From Candidatus Sulfotelmatobacter sp. (GTDB taxonomy: Bacteria; Vulcanimicrobiota; Vulcanimicrobiia; Vulcanimicrobiales; Vulcanimicrobiaceae), in contig DATJRY010000007.1 of NCBI GenBank assembly GCA_035504415.1, positions 186,001 to 250,000 on the forward strand: a stretch of DNA of 64,000 nt, given 5' to 3'. The position numbers and the translations under genes were made by a program. This document shows, piece after piece, positions 26,434 to 34,761 of the stretch; position 1 is the stretch's first letter; the number at the start of each line of letters is the position of its first letter. The notes beneath the pieces are model-generated. The model saw only the letters and a list, made by a program, of their open reading frames with translations. It ran no database searches and had not been told where the DNA came from.

Positions 26434-27927
26434 ATGAACCCGCTCCATCGCCTCGTTCGCCCGCTCGGCACGTTTCTGGCCCTGGTCCTGACCGCGGGCG
26501 CTCCGGCCCCGGTACGCGCGGCCGACGGCTGGACCACCCACCGCGACCCGCGCGGCTACGTCGTCGACGTGCCGCCGGGCTGGAACCTCCAGTACGACGA
26601 CCACGCGCTGCGCGCGACGCTGACCGCTCCCGACGGGACGCGCGCCGTCATCCGGGCGCTGGTGCGCCCCGGTCGGCTCGACGGCGGCGCCGCCGCCGCG
26701 CTGGCCCACGACGCGGACGCGCAGGTGACGTGGGAGGCGCCGCGCGCGGCCGGCTCCTCGATCGTCACGCTCACCGGCGGCGGCGCGCGGGGCGGCAAGG
26801 CGTTCTTCACCTGGGCCAACGCCCCGCAGCTGGGCGTCGGCTGGCTCTACGCGGAGACCGGTACGCCGATGGGGCTGTTGCGCAACCGCCTCCAGATCGG
26901 CGAGGTGTTCCTGAGCTACCACGTCGTGCCCGCGCCCGACAGCGCGCGTGGTTTGCCGCCGGCGGCGGGCACGGGTGCGAGCGCGCAGCTGCGCTACGCG
27001 ACGTTCCGCGACCCGCAGGAGAGCATGTTCTCGGTCGAGCTGCCCGCGCAGTGGCGCCCGGCCGGCGGCGCGAATCGGCGCGCGCCGGTCGACATCCGGC
27101 CCGCCTTCAGCGCGACCTCGCCCGGCAAGGCGGTCATCGAGAGCGGCGACGCCGATATCCCGTACTTCGAGCTGCCCAACGCCGGCACGCAGATGGCCGG
27201 CATGCGCGCGGGGAGCCCCTACCGAACGGCGGGCGCGACGCTGATCCTCGAACCGTTCGTCGAAGGCGCGACCTTCGCGCGGCAGTACGCGCAGCGCCAC
27301 TTCGGCCGCGTCTGCGGCAACCTGCGGATCGAGCAGTCGCGTACGCGGGCCGACGCGGTCGCGGCGCTCAACGGAACCTATGCCCAATACGGTTTGCCCG
27401 TGCGCGTCTCGGCCGGCGAGGTCGCCTTCTCGTGCACGATCGGCGGCGTGCCGGCCCGCGGCTACGTCTTCGCCGGAACGCAGCGCACCGTCATGGACGG
27501 TGCGGGGATCTGGAACGTGCAGTACCTGCTCGACTACGTCGCGGTGCAAGACCTCGCACCGCAAGCGCAGGCCGCCCTGCAGCACGCGGCGGCCACGTTT
27601 CGCATCGATCCCGCCTGGGCGAACGCGAACAACGACACGATGACGCACATCAGCGCGATCACGACGCAAACCGGGAATCAGATCTCGAAGATCATCAGCG
27701 ACACGTACTGGCAAAACAGCGCCACCACGTTTCATGCCATCGAACACTACGACGAGTACGCGGTGCGCGGTCAGCAGGACGTCGTCGATCCCGAGAACCC
27801 GAAGACGACGATCACGCTGGACGACCGCTACGAGTACAACTTCCTGCGCGGGGACGGCACGATCTGGGGCAGCGACGTCCCGGCGCAGCCGGGCCCCGAG
27901 TTCCGCGCGCTGATCGCACGGCCGTAG
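26434..27927 (+). CDS. Secreted protein of unknown function, tandem PsbP/Mog1-like segments
   Basis: 497 residues. Start ATG with a near-ideal GGAGGTG six bases upstream. Signal peptide MNPLHRLVRPLGTFLALVLT, cleavage likely after PVRA. Two segments look alike: TTHRDPRGYVVDVPPGWNLQ (residues ~32-51) and RYATFRDPQESMFSVELPAQ (residues ~190-210), each starting a mixed alpha/beta stretch as in PsbP/Mog1/DcrB-type domains. A C-terminal Asn/Thr/Gln-rich region follows. Not recognised as a named family; the domain comparison is tentative. The next gene begins one base after the stop. Confidence 0.65.
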   Translation: MNPLHRLVRPLGTFLALVLTAGAPAPVRAADGWTTHRDPRGYVVDVPPGWNLQYDDHALRATLTAPDGTRAVIRALVRPGRLDGGAAAALAHDADAQVTWEAPRAAGSSIVTLTGGGARGGKAFFTWANAPQLGVGWLYAETGTPMGLLRNRLQIGEVFLSYHVVPAPDSARGLPPAAGTGASAQLRYATFRDPQESMFSVELPAQWRPAGGANRRAPVDIRPAFSATSPGKAVIESGDADIPYFELPNAGTQMAGMRAGSPYRTAGATLILEPFVEGATFARQYAQRHFGRVCGNLRIEQSRTRADAVAALNGTYAQYGLPVRVSAGEVAFSCTIGGVPARGYVFAGTQRTVMDGAGIWNVQYLLDYVAVQDLAPQAQAALQHAAATFRIDPAWANANNDTMTHISAITTQTGNQISKIISDTYWQNSATTFHAIEHYDEYAVRGQQDVVDPENPKTTITLDDRYEYNFLRGDGTIWGSDVPAQPGPEFRALIARP

Positions 27928-27928
27928 C

Positions 27929-29218
27929 GTGATCGGCCGTGCGGCCGAGCTCGCGACCTTGATCGACTGGACGACCGCCGCGGCGTTGGGCCGGGGCGGC
28001 CTCGTCCTCCTCGACGGGCCGGCCGGGATCGGCAAGACGCATCTCCTGCACGCGTTCCGCGAGGCGATCGAGGACTGCGAGGTCGCTCTCGCGACCGGCG
28101 CGTACGAACCGTTCGCGAACGCACCGTACGCGGGGCTGGCGCAAGCACTGCGCCAGCTCGGCGTCGCCGCCCGCCGCGCCGGCGGGCGGGCGTCGCCCGC
28201 TCACGATCGGTTGCTCTTCGAGCGGCTGGCGGAGGCGACCGAACGCGCCACCGCGGTCGTGCTGCTCGAGGACGTGCAAGCCGCCGACGATGCGTCGCTC
28301 GAGCTGCTGTTGACCCTGAGCCGCTGCGCCGCCGCGCTGCGGCTGCTGCTCGTCGCGACGGTGCGCAGCGACGAGCTTCACCGCCGGCATCCCGCGGCGC
28401 CGTTCTTCGCCCGACTGGCGCACGAGCCCGCGGTGCGCCGGTTGGAGCTCGCGCCGCTCGACGCCGGCGCGACGGCCGCGCTGGCGCGCGAGGCCGCCGG
28501 CCCGCAGGCGTTGGCGCCCGCGCAGTTGGCGGCGATCGTCGCGCGCAGCGAGGGCAACCCGTTCTTCGCCGAGGAGCTGGTGGCCGGCGGGTATGCGCCG
28601 CGGGCGGGCGGCGCACCGGCGCCCGCGACGGTGCGTGCGGCCGTGGTGCGCCGGCTGAGCGCCTTCGATCTCGCCGACCGCGCCGTGCTGGCGTGCGCGG
28701 CGGTCTTCGGCCGCGCGTTTGGCGTCGAGTTGCTGGCGGCGATCGCGCGGTGCCGGCCGCGCGACGTCGTCGCCATCCTCTCGGCCGCCGCCGAGCTGCG
28801 CCTGATCGTCGACGTGCCGGGCCCGGTCCCGGCCTTCGCGTTTCGTCACGCGCTCACGCGCGAGGCGGTCCAGGGCGAGCTGTTGGCGATCGAGCTGCGA
28901 CCGCTGCACCGCCGCATCGTCGAAGCGCTGGAGGCGCAGGGGGCCGACGACGTCACCTTCCTGGGCCATCACGCCTGGGTCGCGCGCGACGCGGCTCGCT
29001 GCTTGCGCTACAACGAGCGCGCCGGGGACGACGCCGTGGCGCTGGGCGCGCACGCCGACGCGCTGCGCGCGTACGAACGCGCGCTCGACGGCGTCACCGA
29101 CGCGGCGGCACGCGCACGGCTCCTGAGCAAAGCGACGCGCTGCGCAGGGGCTCGTGAAGCGACGCGGAAGCACGCCGCGGCCGTATGCCCGCGCAACTCG
29201 TCGTTTGCAAGGAGCTGA
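27929..29218 (+). CDS. Truncated LAL-type ATPase regulator (no HTH)
   Basis: 429 residues, GTG start. It begins IGRAAELATL and carries a Walker A (GPAGIGKTHLL), a Walker B-like VVLLEDVQAADDAS, and the STAND/LAL ATPase pattern SEGNPFFAEEL and FAFRHALTREAV. It aligns segment by segment with the first ~400 residues of the next gene, but stops where that protein enters its TPR region. The last ~35 residues (SKATRCAGAREATRKHAAAV) look like a degenerate continuation. No LuxR helix-turn-helix is present. It overlaps the next gene by 34 bp. It may be a partial-duplication remnant, or a functional ATPase-only partner of the full-length regulator. Confidence 0.7.
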   Translation: MIGRAAELATLIDWTTAAALGRGGLVLLDGPAGIGKTHLLHAFREAIEDCEVALATGAYEPFANAPYAGLAQALRQLGVAARRAGGRASPAHDRLLFERLAEATERATAVVLLEDVQAADDASLELLLTLSRCAAALRLLLVATVRSDELHRRHPAAPFFARLAHEPAVRRLELAPLDAGATAALAREAAGPQALAPAQLAAIVARSEGNPFFAEELVAGGYAPRAGGAPAPATVRAAVVRRLSAFDLADRAVLACAAVFGRAFGVELLAAIARCRPRDVVAILSAAAELRLIVDVPGPVPAFAFRHALTREAVQGELLAIELRPLHRRIVEALEAQGADDVTFLGHHAWVARDAARCLRYNERAGDDAVALGAHADALRAYERALDGVTDAAARARLLSKATRCAGAREATRKHAAAVCPRNSSFARS

Positions 29219-31863
29219 TCGGCCGGCGCGCGGAGCTCGAGACGCTGGTCGACTTGCAGCGCGCCGCCGCGCGCGGCCACGGCGCGCTGGTGCTGCTGGG
29301 CGGCGACGCGGGGATCGGCAAGACGCGGCTGTTGCGCGCCTTGCGCGAGACCGTGAGCAACGGCCGGGCCGCGGTCGGGAGCGGCGCGTTCGCCGAATTC
29401 GCGAACCTGCCCTACGCGGGCGTCGTCGAAGCGCTGCGCGCGCTGGGGGCGCCCGAACCGCTGGCCGCGGCAGGCACGCAAGCCGAACAACTGGCGGCGC
29501 TGCAGGCTCCGCTGGACCGGATCTGCGCGCGGCGCAACGTCGTGGTCGTGCTGGAGGACATGCACTGGGCCGACGAGGCGACCTTCGCGTTCCTGCAGCA
29601 CCTGGCGCGTTCGGTCGGGACCATGCGGCTGTTGGTGGTGGCGACCTACCGCACCGACGAGATTCACGCGCACCATCCGTTGGCGGGTTCGCTGGCGCGC
29701 TTGCAGCGCGTCGCGCGCCGCCTCGACCTGCCGCCGCTGGACGGCGACGAGACGCGGGCGCTGATCCGGGGCGCGCTCGGTGAGCGGCGCACGCTCACGC
29801 GCCGGCGGGTCGAGGAGATCGTCGAACGTTCCGACGGCAATCCGTTCTTCGTCGAGGAGCTGCTCGAGGCGGCCTTGGCGCCGTCCGGGCGGCGCCGTGA
29901 CCCGCGCGAGCTGCCGCTGACCGTGCGCGCCGCGGTGCTCGAGCGGTTGGCCAAGCTCGACGAGGTCGCGCGCGAGGTGCTCTCGTTCGCGGCCGTCATC
30001 GGACGGCGCTTCGCGCCGGAGCTGCTGGCGGCGGTCGCGCAGCGCGAAGCCGCCGAGGTGTTGCAGGTGCTGCGCGCCGCCCGCGATCTGCAACTGGTCG
30101 AAGAGCTGCCGGGACCGCCGGTCGGCTACGCCTTCCGCCACGCGCTGACCCGCGAGACGATCTACGGCGAGATGCTGTTGCCCGAGCTGCGGCCGCTGCA
30201 CCGCCGCATCCTCGACGAGCTCGAACGGCGCGGCGAGGACAACGCCGCCGAGCTGGGTTGGCACGCCTGGTCGGCGCGCGAGGACGAGCGCTGCGTGCGC
30301 TACAACGAGCGTGCCGGCGACGTCGCCGACGCGCTGCACGGGTACGCCGACGCGATCGTCGCGTACGAGCGCGCCCTCGACGGTGTGACCGACGATCTCA
30401 CCCGCGCGCGGCTGCTCGAAAAAGCCGGCATCGCCTGCACGCGCGACGGTCAAGTCGATGCGGCCGTGCGGCTCCACGCCGCCACCGCCGACGCCTACGC
30501 GCGGGCCGGCGCGCCGGAGCGGCTGCCGGCGGTGTTCCAGCGGCTGAGCGCGGAGCTGCGCCTGGCCGGCGAAGCCGAGCGCGCCGTCGAGGTGCTGGAA
30601 GCCGCGCTGGCGACGGTCGGTCCGGAGCACGCGGGCGCACGTGCGATGCTGCGCGCGACGCTCGCGATGCTGCACCTGGATCGCGGCGAGCGCGAGGCGG
30701 CCGAGGCGCAGCTGCAGGAGGCGCGCGACGCGGAGCACGACCGCACCGCGGCGCCGATCTATTGGAACGCACTGTGTTATGCGGCGACGCTGGCGGGCGA
30801 CACGGCGGCGCTGCGCGAGCGGACGACCCGCTACCTCGACGCCGTGCGCGAAGCCGATCCGGATCGCCGCGTGCGCGCGCGGCTCAACGCCGGCGTCGGC
30901 TACACGCTGCTGGGCCTCGACGAGGACGCGCTGGCGCTGCTGGAGCCGCTGGTCGAACAGCTCGAGCGCCAGCGTCTGACGACGCTGGCGATGACGGCCA
31001 ACACCCTGATCGCGCAGATCCACCTGCGCGCCGGACGATTCGCGCTCGCGCGCGAGGTCGTGGAACGTTCGCTCGCGAGTCCCGAACCGAATACGATCGC
31101 GCCGCTGGGCGTCGCGGCCGTCGCGCTCGCGCTCGGCGTCGCGATGTGCGACGAAGAGCTGATCGCACGGGCGTTGCCGCCCGAGATGCCGGAGTTCGCG
31201 CTGCGCTGCGGCGTCGCCAGCGCGCTCGGACGGTTCGCCGGCCCCTACGCGCGCTGGCGGGCACAGGCCGGCGAGCGTGGTGCGGCGCGCGCGTATCTCA
31301 ACCGCGCGCTCGACACCGCGCCGCCCGCGGCGGTCGCGACCGATCTGCTGTTGGCGGCCGCCGAGCTGGGCGATCGCGCGCTGCGCCACCGTGCGATCGC
31401 GGCCGCCGCGCCGCTGGAACGCGGCGACGCGCCGTGGTTTCACGCCACCTTGGCGCTCTTGGCCGCCTTTGCCGGTGCGCACGACGGCGGAGCGGCGGCG
31501 GCCGCCCGCGAGGCCGAGGCGCGCTGCCTGGCCGGCGGCTGGCGCTACCTCGCGGCCCGGTGTGCCGAACTGGCCGGCGAGCGCGACCGGGCCGGCGTCG
31601 CATTTCGAGCCATGGGCGCGATCGCGGATCTGCGCCGACTGGCCTCCCACGCCGCGGCTCCCACCGCGGGCGACCGCGGCGGCCTTTCCCCGCGCGAATG
31701 GGAGATCGCGACCCTAGTCGCCGCCGGGACCTCGAACAAAGAGCTGGCCGGCCGCCTCGCCGTGAGCCAGAAGACGGTCGAAAAGCACCTCACCTCGATC
31801 TACGACAAGCTGGGATTCCGTAGCCGCTCCGAGTTGGCGGCCTTCATCGCCCGGCGCAGTTGA
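29185..31863 (+). CDS. LAL-family LuxR transcriptional regulator
   Basis: 892 residues, the typical size of large ATP-binding LuxR (MalT-like) regulators. N-terminal ELIGRRAELETLV, Walker A GGDAGIGKTRLL, Walker B VVVVLEDMHWADEAT, then SDGNPFFVEELLE, a long TPR-like helical region (~residues 380-800), and a C-terminal LuxR HTH (LSPREWEIATLVAAGTSNKE, then VSQKTVEKHLTSIYDKLGF). The ATG at 29185 has no clear ribosome site, and the conserved part begins at residue ~11. Translation may depend on the overlapping upstream gene. Ligand and targets unknown. Confidence 0.88.
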   Translation: MPAQLVVCKELIGRRAELETLVDLQRAAARGHGALVLLGGDAGIGKTRLLRALRETVSNGRAAVGSGAFAEFANLPYAGVVEALRALGAPEPLAAAGTQAEQLAALQAPLDRICARRNVVVVLEDMHWADEATFAFLQHLARSVGTMRLLVVATYRTDEIHAHHPLAGSLARLQRVARRLDLPPLDGDETRALIRGALGERRTLTRRRVEEIVERSDGNPFFVEELLEAALAPSGRRRDPRELPLTVRAAVLERLAKLDEVAREVLSFAAVIGRRFAPELLAAVAQREAAEVLQVLRAARDLQLVEELPGPPVGYAFRHALTRETIYGEMLLPELRPLHRRILDELERRGEDNAAELGWHAWSAREDERCVRYNERAGDVADALHGYADAIVAYERALDGVTDDLTRARLLEKAGIACTRDGQVDAAVRLHAATADAYARAGAPERLPAVFQRLSAELRLAGEAERAVEVLEAALATVGPEHAGARAMLRATLAMLHLDRGEREAAEAQLQEARDAEHDRTAAPIYWNALCYAATLAGDTAALRERTTRYLDAVREADPDRRVRARLNAGVGYTLLGLDEDALALLEPLVEQLERQRLTTLAMTANTLIAQIHLRAGRFALAREVVERSLASPEPNTIAPLGVAAVALALGVAMCDEELIARALPPEMPEFALRCGVASALGRFAGPYARWRAQAGERGAARAYLNRALDTAPPAAVATDLLLAAAELGDRALRHRAIAAAAPLERGDAPWFHATLALLAAFAGAHDGGAAAAAREAEARCLAGGWRYLAARCAELAGERDRAGVAFRAMGAIADLRRLASHAAAPTAGDRGGLSPREWEIATLVAAGTSNKELAGRLAVSQKTVEKHLTSIYDKLGFRSRSELAAFIARRS

Positions 31864-31977
31864 GCCAGACGGAGAGGACACGTGTCCCGGTCTTTCCCGG
31901 TCGGCGGGAGGAGGAGGGGCCTGGTTCTCAGGAACCACGGTCGGACAATCCGTCCCATCGTGCCGTTCGAGCAGGGT

Positions 31978-33258
31978 ATGCGCGCACGTCGATTTTCGGT
32001 CTCTTCTCCGCGAGCGATTTCCCCGCGCGCCCGTACGACCGGGCGCGCGGGCGACGTTGCCGCGCGCGCCGCATCGCTCGACGCTGCGCGCGCGGGTCTT
32101 CACCTGGGGACGGACGCCGCCGTGCGCAGCGACTACCGCGGCGCGCTCGAACAATTCTCCGCGGCGCTGCGCGCGTCGAGCGCGGCGCGCGACGAGGACG
32201 TCCATTTGGTCGCGATGCTCGCCCATCGCGTCGCCTCGCTGGAGCTGATGCTGCGCTCGGTCGTCATCGCCGGCACGCATCGCGAGCGCCGGCAGCTCGT
32301 TGGGCTCGACGTCTCGACCTCGCCGACCTTGCAGGGGTTGGCCGCCGGGACGCTGGTCGCCGACGCCTGGCAGTTCGCGCACGACGGCGACGCGGCAGCG
32401 GCGTTCGCCTGCGCGCGCTGGGCCGATCGGCTCGCGCCCAGCGACTACGCGCGCGTCCGCACGCTGGCGAACCGCGCCGCGATCGCGCGCGCCTTCCGTA
32501 ACGACGACGCCGCGCGCGAGCACGCGGAAGACGCGGCCGAACGAGCGCAAGTCCTCGATTGGGTCGAGGCGGGCGACGACGAGATCGTCGCGCTGCTCGC
32601 GCTGGTCGAGGCGCTCGTCGAGGTCGACCCCGCTGCGGCCTACGAGTTCTTCGGCGCCTACCAGCGGCTGACGGAGCTGCGTGGCATCTCCGGCGATCCC
32701 GCCCGGGTGAGCTACGTGTGCGGCGTGTTGCACCGGGCGATCGGCGACACCGCCACCGCGGGCGCGTCGCTCCGCGCGGCCTATCACGCCTACACCGAGA
32801 CGGAGCACCTCTGGCGTGCGACGCTCACGCTCATCGCGCTCGACGAAACGGAACCCGCACCGACCTCGCGCGTCGACACCTACCTCGACGTCGCGGCCGC
32901 GATCGTACGCGCGCACTTTCCGTGCTCGTTCCTCACCCGGCGGCTGGGGCGCGCTCGGCGCGCGTACGACGATCCGACCGTCGCCACGCTCACCCCCGCC
33001 AAGCGCGCCGTCCTGCGACGGCTCGTCGAAGGTCACGGCCCGCGCCGTGCTGCCGAGCTGTGCTCGCTCTCAGAAGGCACGGCCCGAAACTACATCGCCG
33101 AGATCGAAGCAGCGTTCGGCGTCCACTCGATCCAAGAGCTGCTTGTCGCGTGCTATCGCCGCGGCCTGGACACGATCTCGTGGGACGAGCCCGCGCCCGT
33201 GATCTCCGGAGCGGACGGACGGATGACCGTGCCACTACCGAGCTTGCGCGCCGGCTGA
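31978..33258 (+). CDS. TPR-like protein with C-terminal LuxR-type HTH
   Basis: 426 residues from the ATG at 31978 (GAGCAGG upstream); a GTG at 31882 with a GAGAGGA site is an alternative, but the added 32 codons are atypical and contain a TGGTTC/GAACCA hairpin. Mostly alpha-helical Ala/Arg-rich repeats resembling the TPR part of LAL regulators, then LTPAKRAVLRRLVEGHGPRR and LSEGTARNYIAEIEAAFGVH, a LuxR-like HTH with several consensus positions changed. No ATPase domain. Third of three consecutive regulator-type genes. Regulatory role inferred from the HTH. Confidence 0.65.
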   Translation: MRARRFSVSSPRAISPRARTTGRAGDVAARAASLDAARAGLHLGTDAAVRSDYRGALEQFSAALRASSAARDEDVHLVAMLAHRVASLELMLRSVVIAGTHRERRQLVGLDVSTSPTLQGLAAGTLVADAWQFAHDGDAAAAFACARWADRLAPSDYARVRTLANRAAIARAFRNDDAAREHAEDAAERAQVLDWVEAGDDEIVALLALVEALVEVDPAAAYEFFGAYQRLTELRGISGDPARVSYVCGVLHRAIGDTATAGASLRAAYHAYTETEHLWRATLTLIALDETEPAPTSRVDTYLDVAAAIVRAHFPCSFLTRRLGRARRAYDDPTVATLTPAKRAVLRRLVEGHGPRRAAELCSLSEGTARNYIAEIEAAFGVHSIQELLVACYRRGLDTISWDEPAPVISGADGRMTVPLPSLRAG

Positions 33259-33263
33259 ATCGA

Positions 33264-33348
33264 TCGCGACGATGCCGATCGTCGCGAACCCTCCCGTGCC
33301 GAACCGGCACGCTAGATGATGCTCCGCGCGTGGGCGACTGAGCCCACG
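33264..33348. terminator. Three consecutive perfect hairpins
   Basis: Hairpin 1 at 33264-33287: TCGCGACGAT, loop GCCG, ATCGTCGCGA (10 bp). Hairpin 2 at 33295-33311: CGTGCCG, loop AAC, CGGCACG (7 bp). Hairpin 3 at 33329-33348: CGTGGGC, loop GACTGA, GCCCACG (7 bp). They follow the regulator stop by 5 bp. Likely transcription termination/insulation, although no U-tract follows any of them. Confidence 0.6.
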
Positions 33349-33656
33349 ATCGTTGCCTAGAAGTGTTAGACGTCGCGTGCGAGGTAACGCCACGATGTTG
33401 CTGCGGCGGGCGTTGGTCCGGCTCTGACACGTGGCGCGACTGATGCAGTAAGACGGTCACGTTCGATAGATTGGTCAACCTCCTTCGGACCGGTCAACTC
33501 GCGCCGTCGTTACACGTCGCCGGCTTTGCCGACGTAGAGTCTTCAACTAACGAGGAGTTGCTAATTTATCACGACAGCGGACGAAGGTTATGTGCGTGCT
33601 CGACCGCCAGTGAGGAGTGCGTTGCCGCCCACGCTTATGATAGTCAATTTTGCTAG

Positions 33657-33685
33657 TTGACCCCGGGCACCCGAGTTGCTACGGT
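33657..33685 (+). promoter_or_regulatory. Sigma-70-like promoter of the YD-repeat gene
   Basis: TTGACC at 33657-33662 and TACGGT at 33680-33685 are separated by exactly 17 bp. Predicted transcription start around 33692 leaves a ~50-base leader before the GTG at 33745, which has AAGGAGA five bases upstream. Confidence 0.5.
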
Positions 33686-33744
33686 CGCAAGTAAGAATGG
33701 CGTTGCTTTCTCGCGGTCGCCGGTAGCGGACGAAGGAGAATCGG

Positions 33745-34761
33745 GTGCGAACTCCCACACGAGCCGTTGTTGCGGCGTTGCTTTCCTTATCTTTCTTCTG
33801 CGAGCTGACCCTTCCATCGAACGGGACGTCAACCAGCCAGGCGCCCGCGCAGCGCGTGCTGCCGATGACGACTCTCGTCGGAGGGTCGTCGCGCGAGCGT
33901 CGCGTTGTTGAATTGCCGCCGCCACTCGCGGTGCGAAAGGTCACGCCGCTTCCGGCGTCGGCGTACCATCCTACGCTCGCTCCGGAACATCCCAGCGCGC
34001 GCGGGGTGCGTGTATTTGTACCCACGAGTATGTTGCACCCGGACTTCAAGTCACACCTGGATCCATTGGCGATGCGTCGGAAGCAAAATGCGCCCGTCAG
34101 CATACTGACTGTTCCCCGTTCGTCGGCTGCGCGCGTATCAACTATGACGGTGAATCATACGACCAGCCTGGCGAGTCCCGACATTACGTGTCCGCAACTC
34201 AGCGGATCGGGCGTCGTCTCCCCGAACTGCGTCGGAAAGCCGACGATGACGCCGACGCCCGCGCCGACGGCCACGCCGATCAACGCACAAAACCCGATCG
34301 TACCGACAATCACCGGAAATACGGGAACCGGGCGTACGCCGTGGTGGGGTTTCTTTACTGATTCGGTGAACGGCATCGGTTCTTCTTTGCTCAATGCTGC
34401 GACGGGCAACCTTGTCGTGCAAGTCAGACCGGACATGCAGCTCGCCAACGCAGGCTGGATCGTCCCTTTTCAGCGCACGTACAACTCGCAGAGCACGCAT
34501 AACGTCTCCGGCGCCGATGGGGGTTATCCAAGCCTCTACGGTAACGGATGGACCAATACGTTCGACGCCCACCTCATGAACGGACCGAACGGCGGACGGT
34601 TGTCGACGCCAGCGGCACCCGATACGACTACACGCCGTCCGGAACGGGTAGCTGGAACCCTCCGGCGGGTCAGCACGCTCAACTCGTCTTCGATGGCGGC
34701 GGTGGCTACATGTGGATCCAGAAGGATGGTTCGCTGCTGTACTTCTGGAGCCCAAACATAG
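33745..34761 (+). pseudogene. 5' part of a frameshifted YD-repeat (RHS-like) surface protein
   Basis: GTG start with a strong AAGGAGA ribosome site. Signal peptide MRTPTRAVVAALLSLSFFC, a Pro/Ser/Thr-rich region with few predicted structures, then the standard opening of an RHS/YD shell (GNLVVQVRPDMQLANAG, VPFQRTYNSQS, YGNGWTNTFDAHL). Family sense is lost after NGPNGG around 34591-34596; the remaining ~55 codons to the stop at 34761 are out of frame. The matching continuation (TVVDASGTRYDYTPSG) is in the next-but-one frame, so one base appears to be missing. No slippery heptamer is seen, so a mutation or assembly indel is more likely than programmed frameshifting. Confidence 0.75.

Larger units (their letters stand above)
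33259..33744. other. 486-bp intergenic region opening the A/T-richer island
   Basis: No convincing gene. The first ~90 bp hold three perfect hairpins (separate entry). From ~33540 the composition becomes clearly A/T-richer than the rest of the window (for example TTGCTAATTTATCACG). GGTCAAC occurs twice about 19 bp apart near 33470-33500. The last ~90 bp hold a promoter and ribosome site for the YD-repeat gene. A 61-codon frame at 33471-33656 lacks a ribosome site and coding-like composition. Confidence 0.7.

Noticed and set aside
31882-31977. Upstream GTG start of the TPR/HTH gene
   Set aside because: The 32 extra codons are atypical (AGG-AGG-AGG run) and contain a hairpin; kept only as an alternative.
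33471-33656. 61-codon frame in the intergenic region
   Set aside because: No ribosome site, no recognisable features, and the promoter of the next gene begins at its end.
34591-34600. Programmed -1 frameshift in the YD-repeat gene
   Set aside because: No X-XXY-YYZ slippery site and no clear downstream structure; an indel is simpler.
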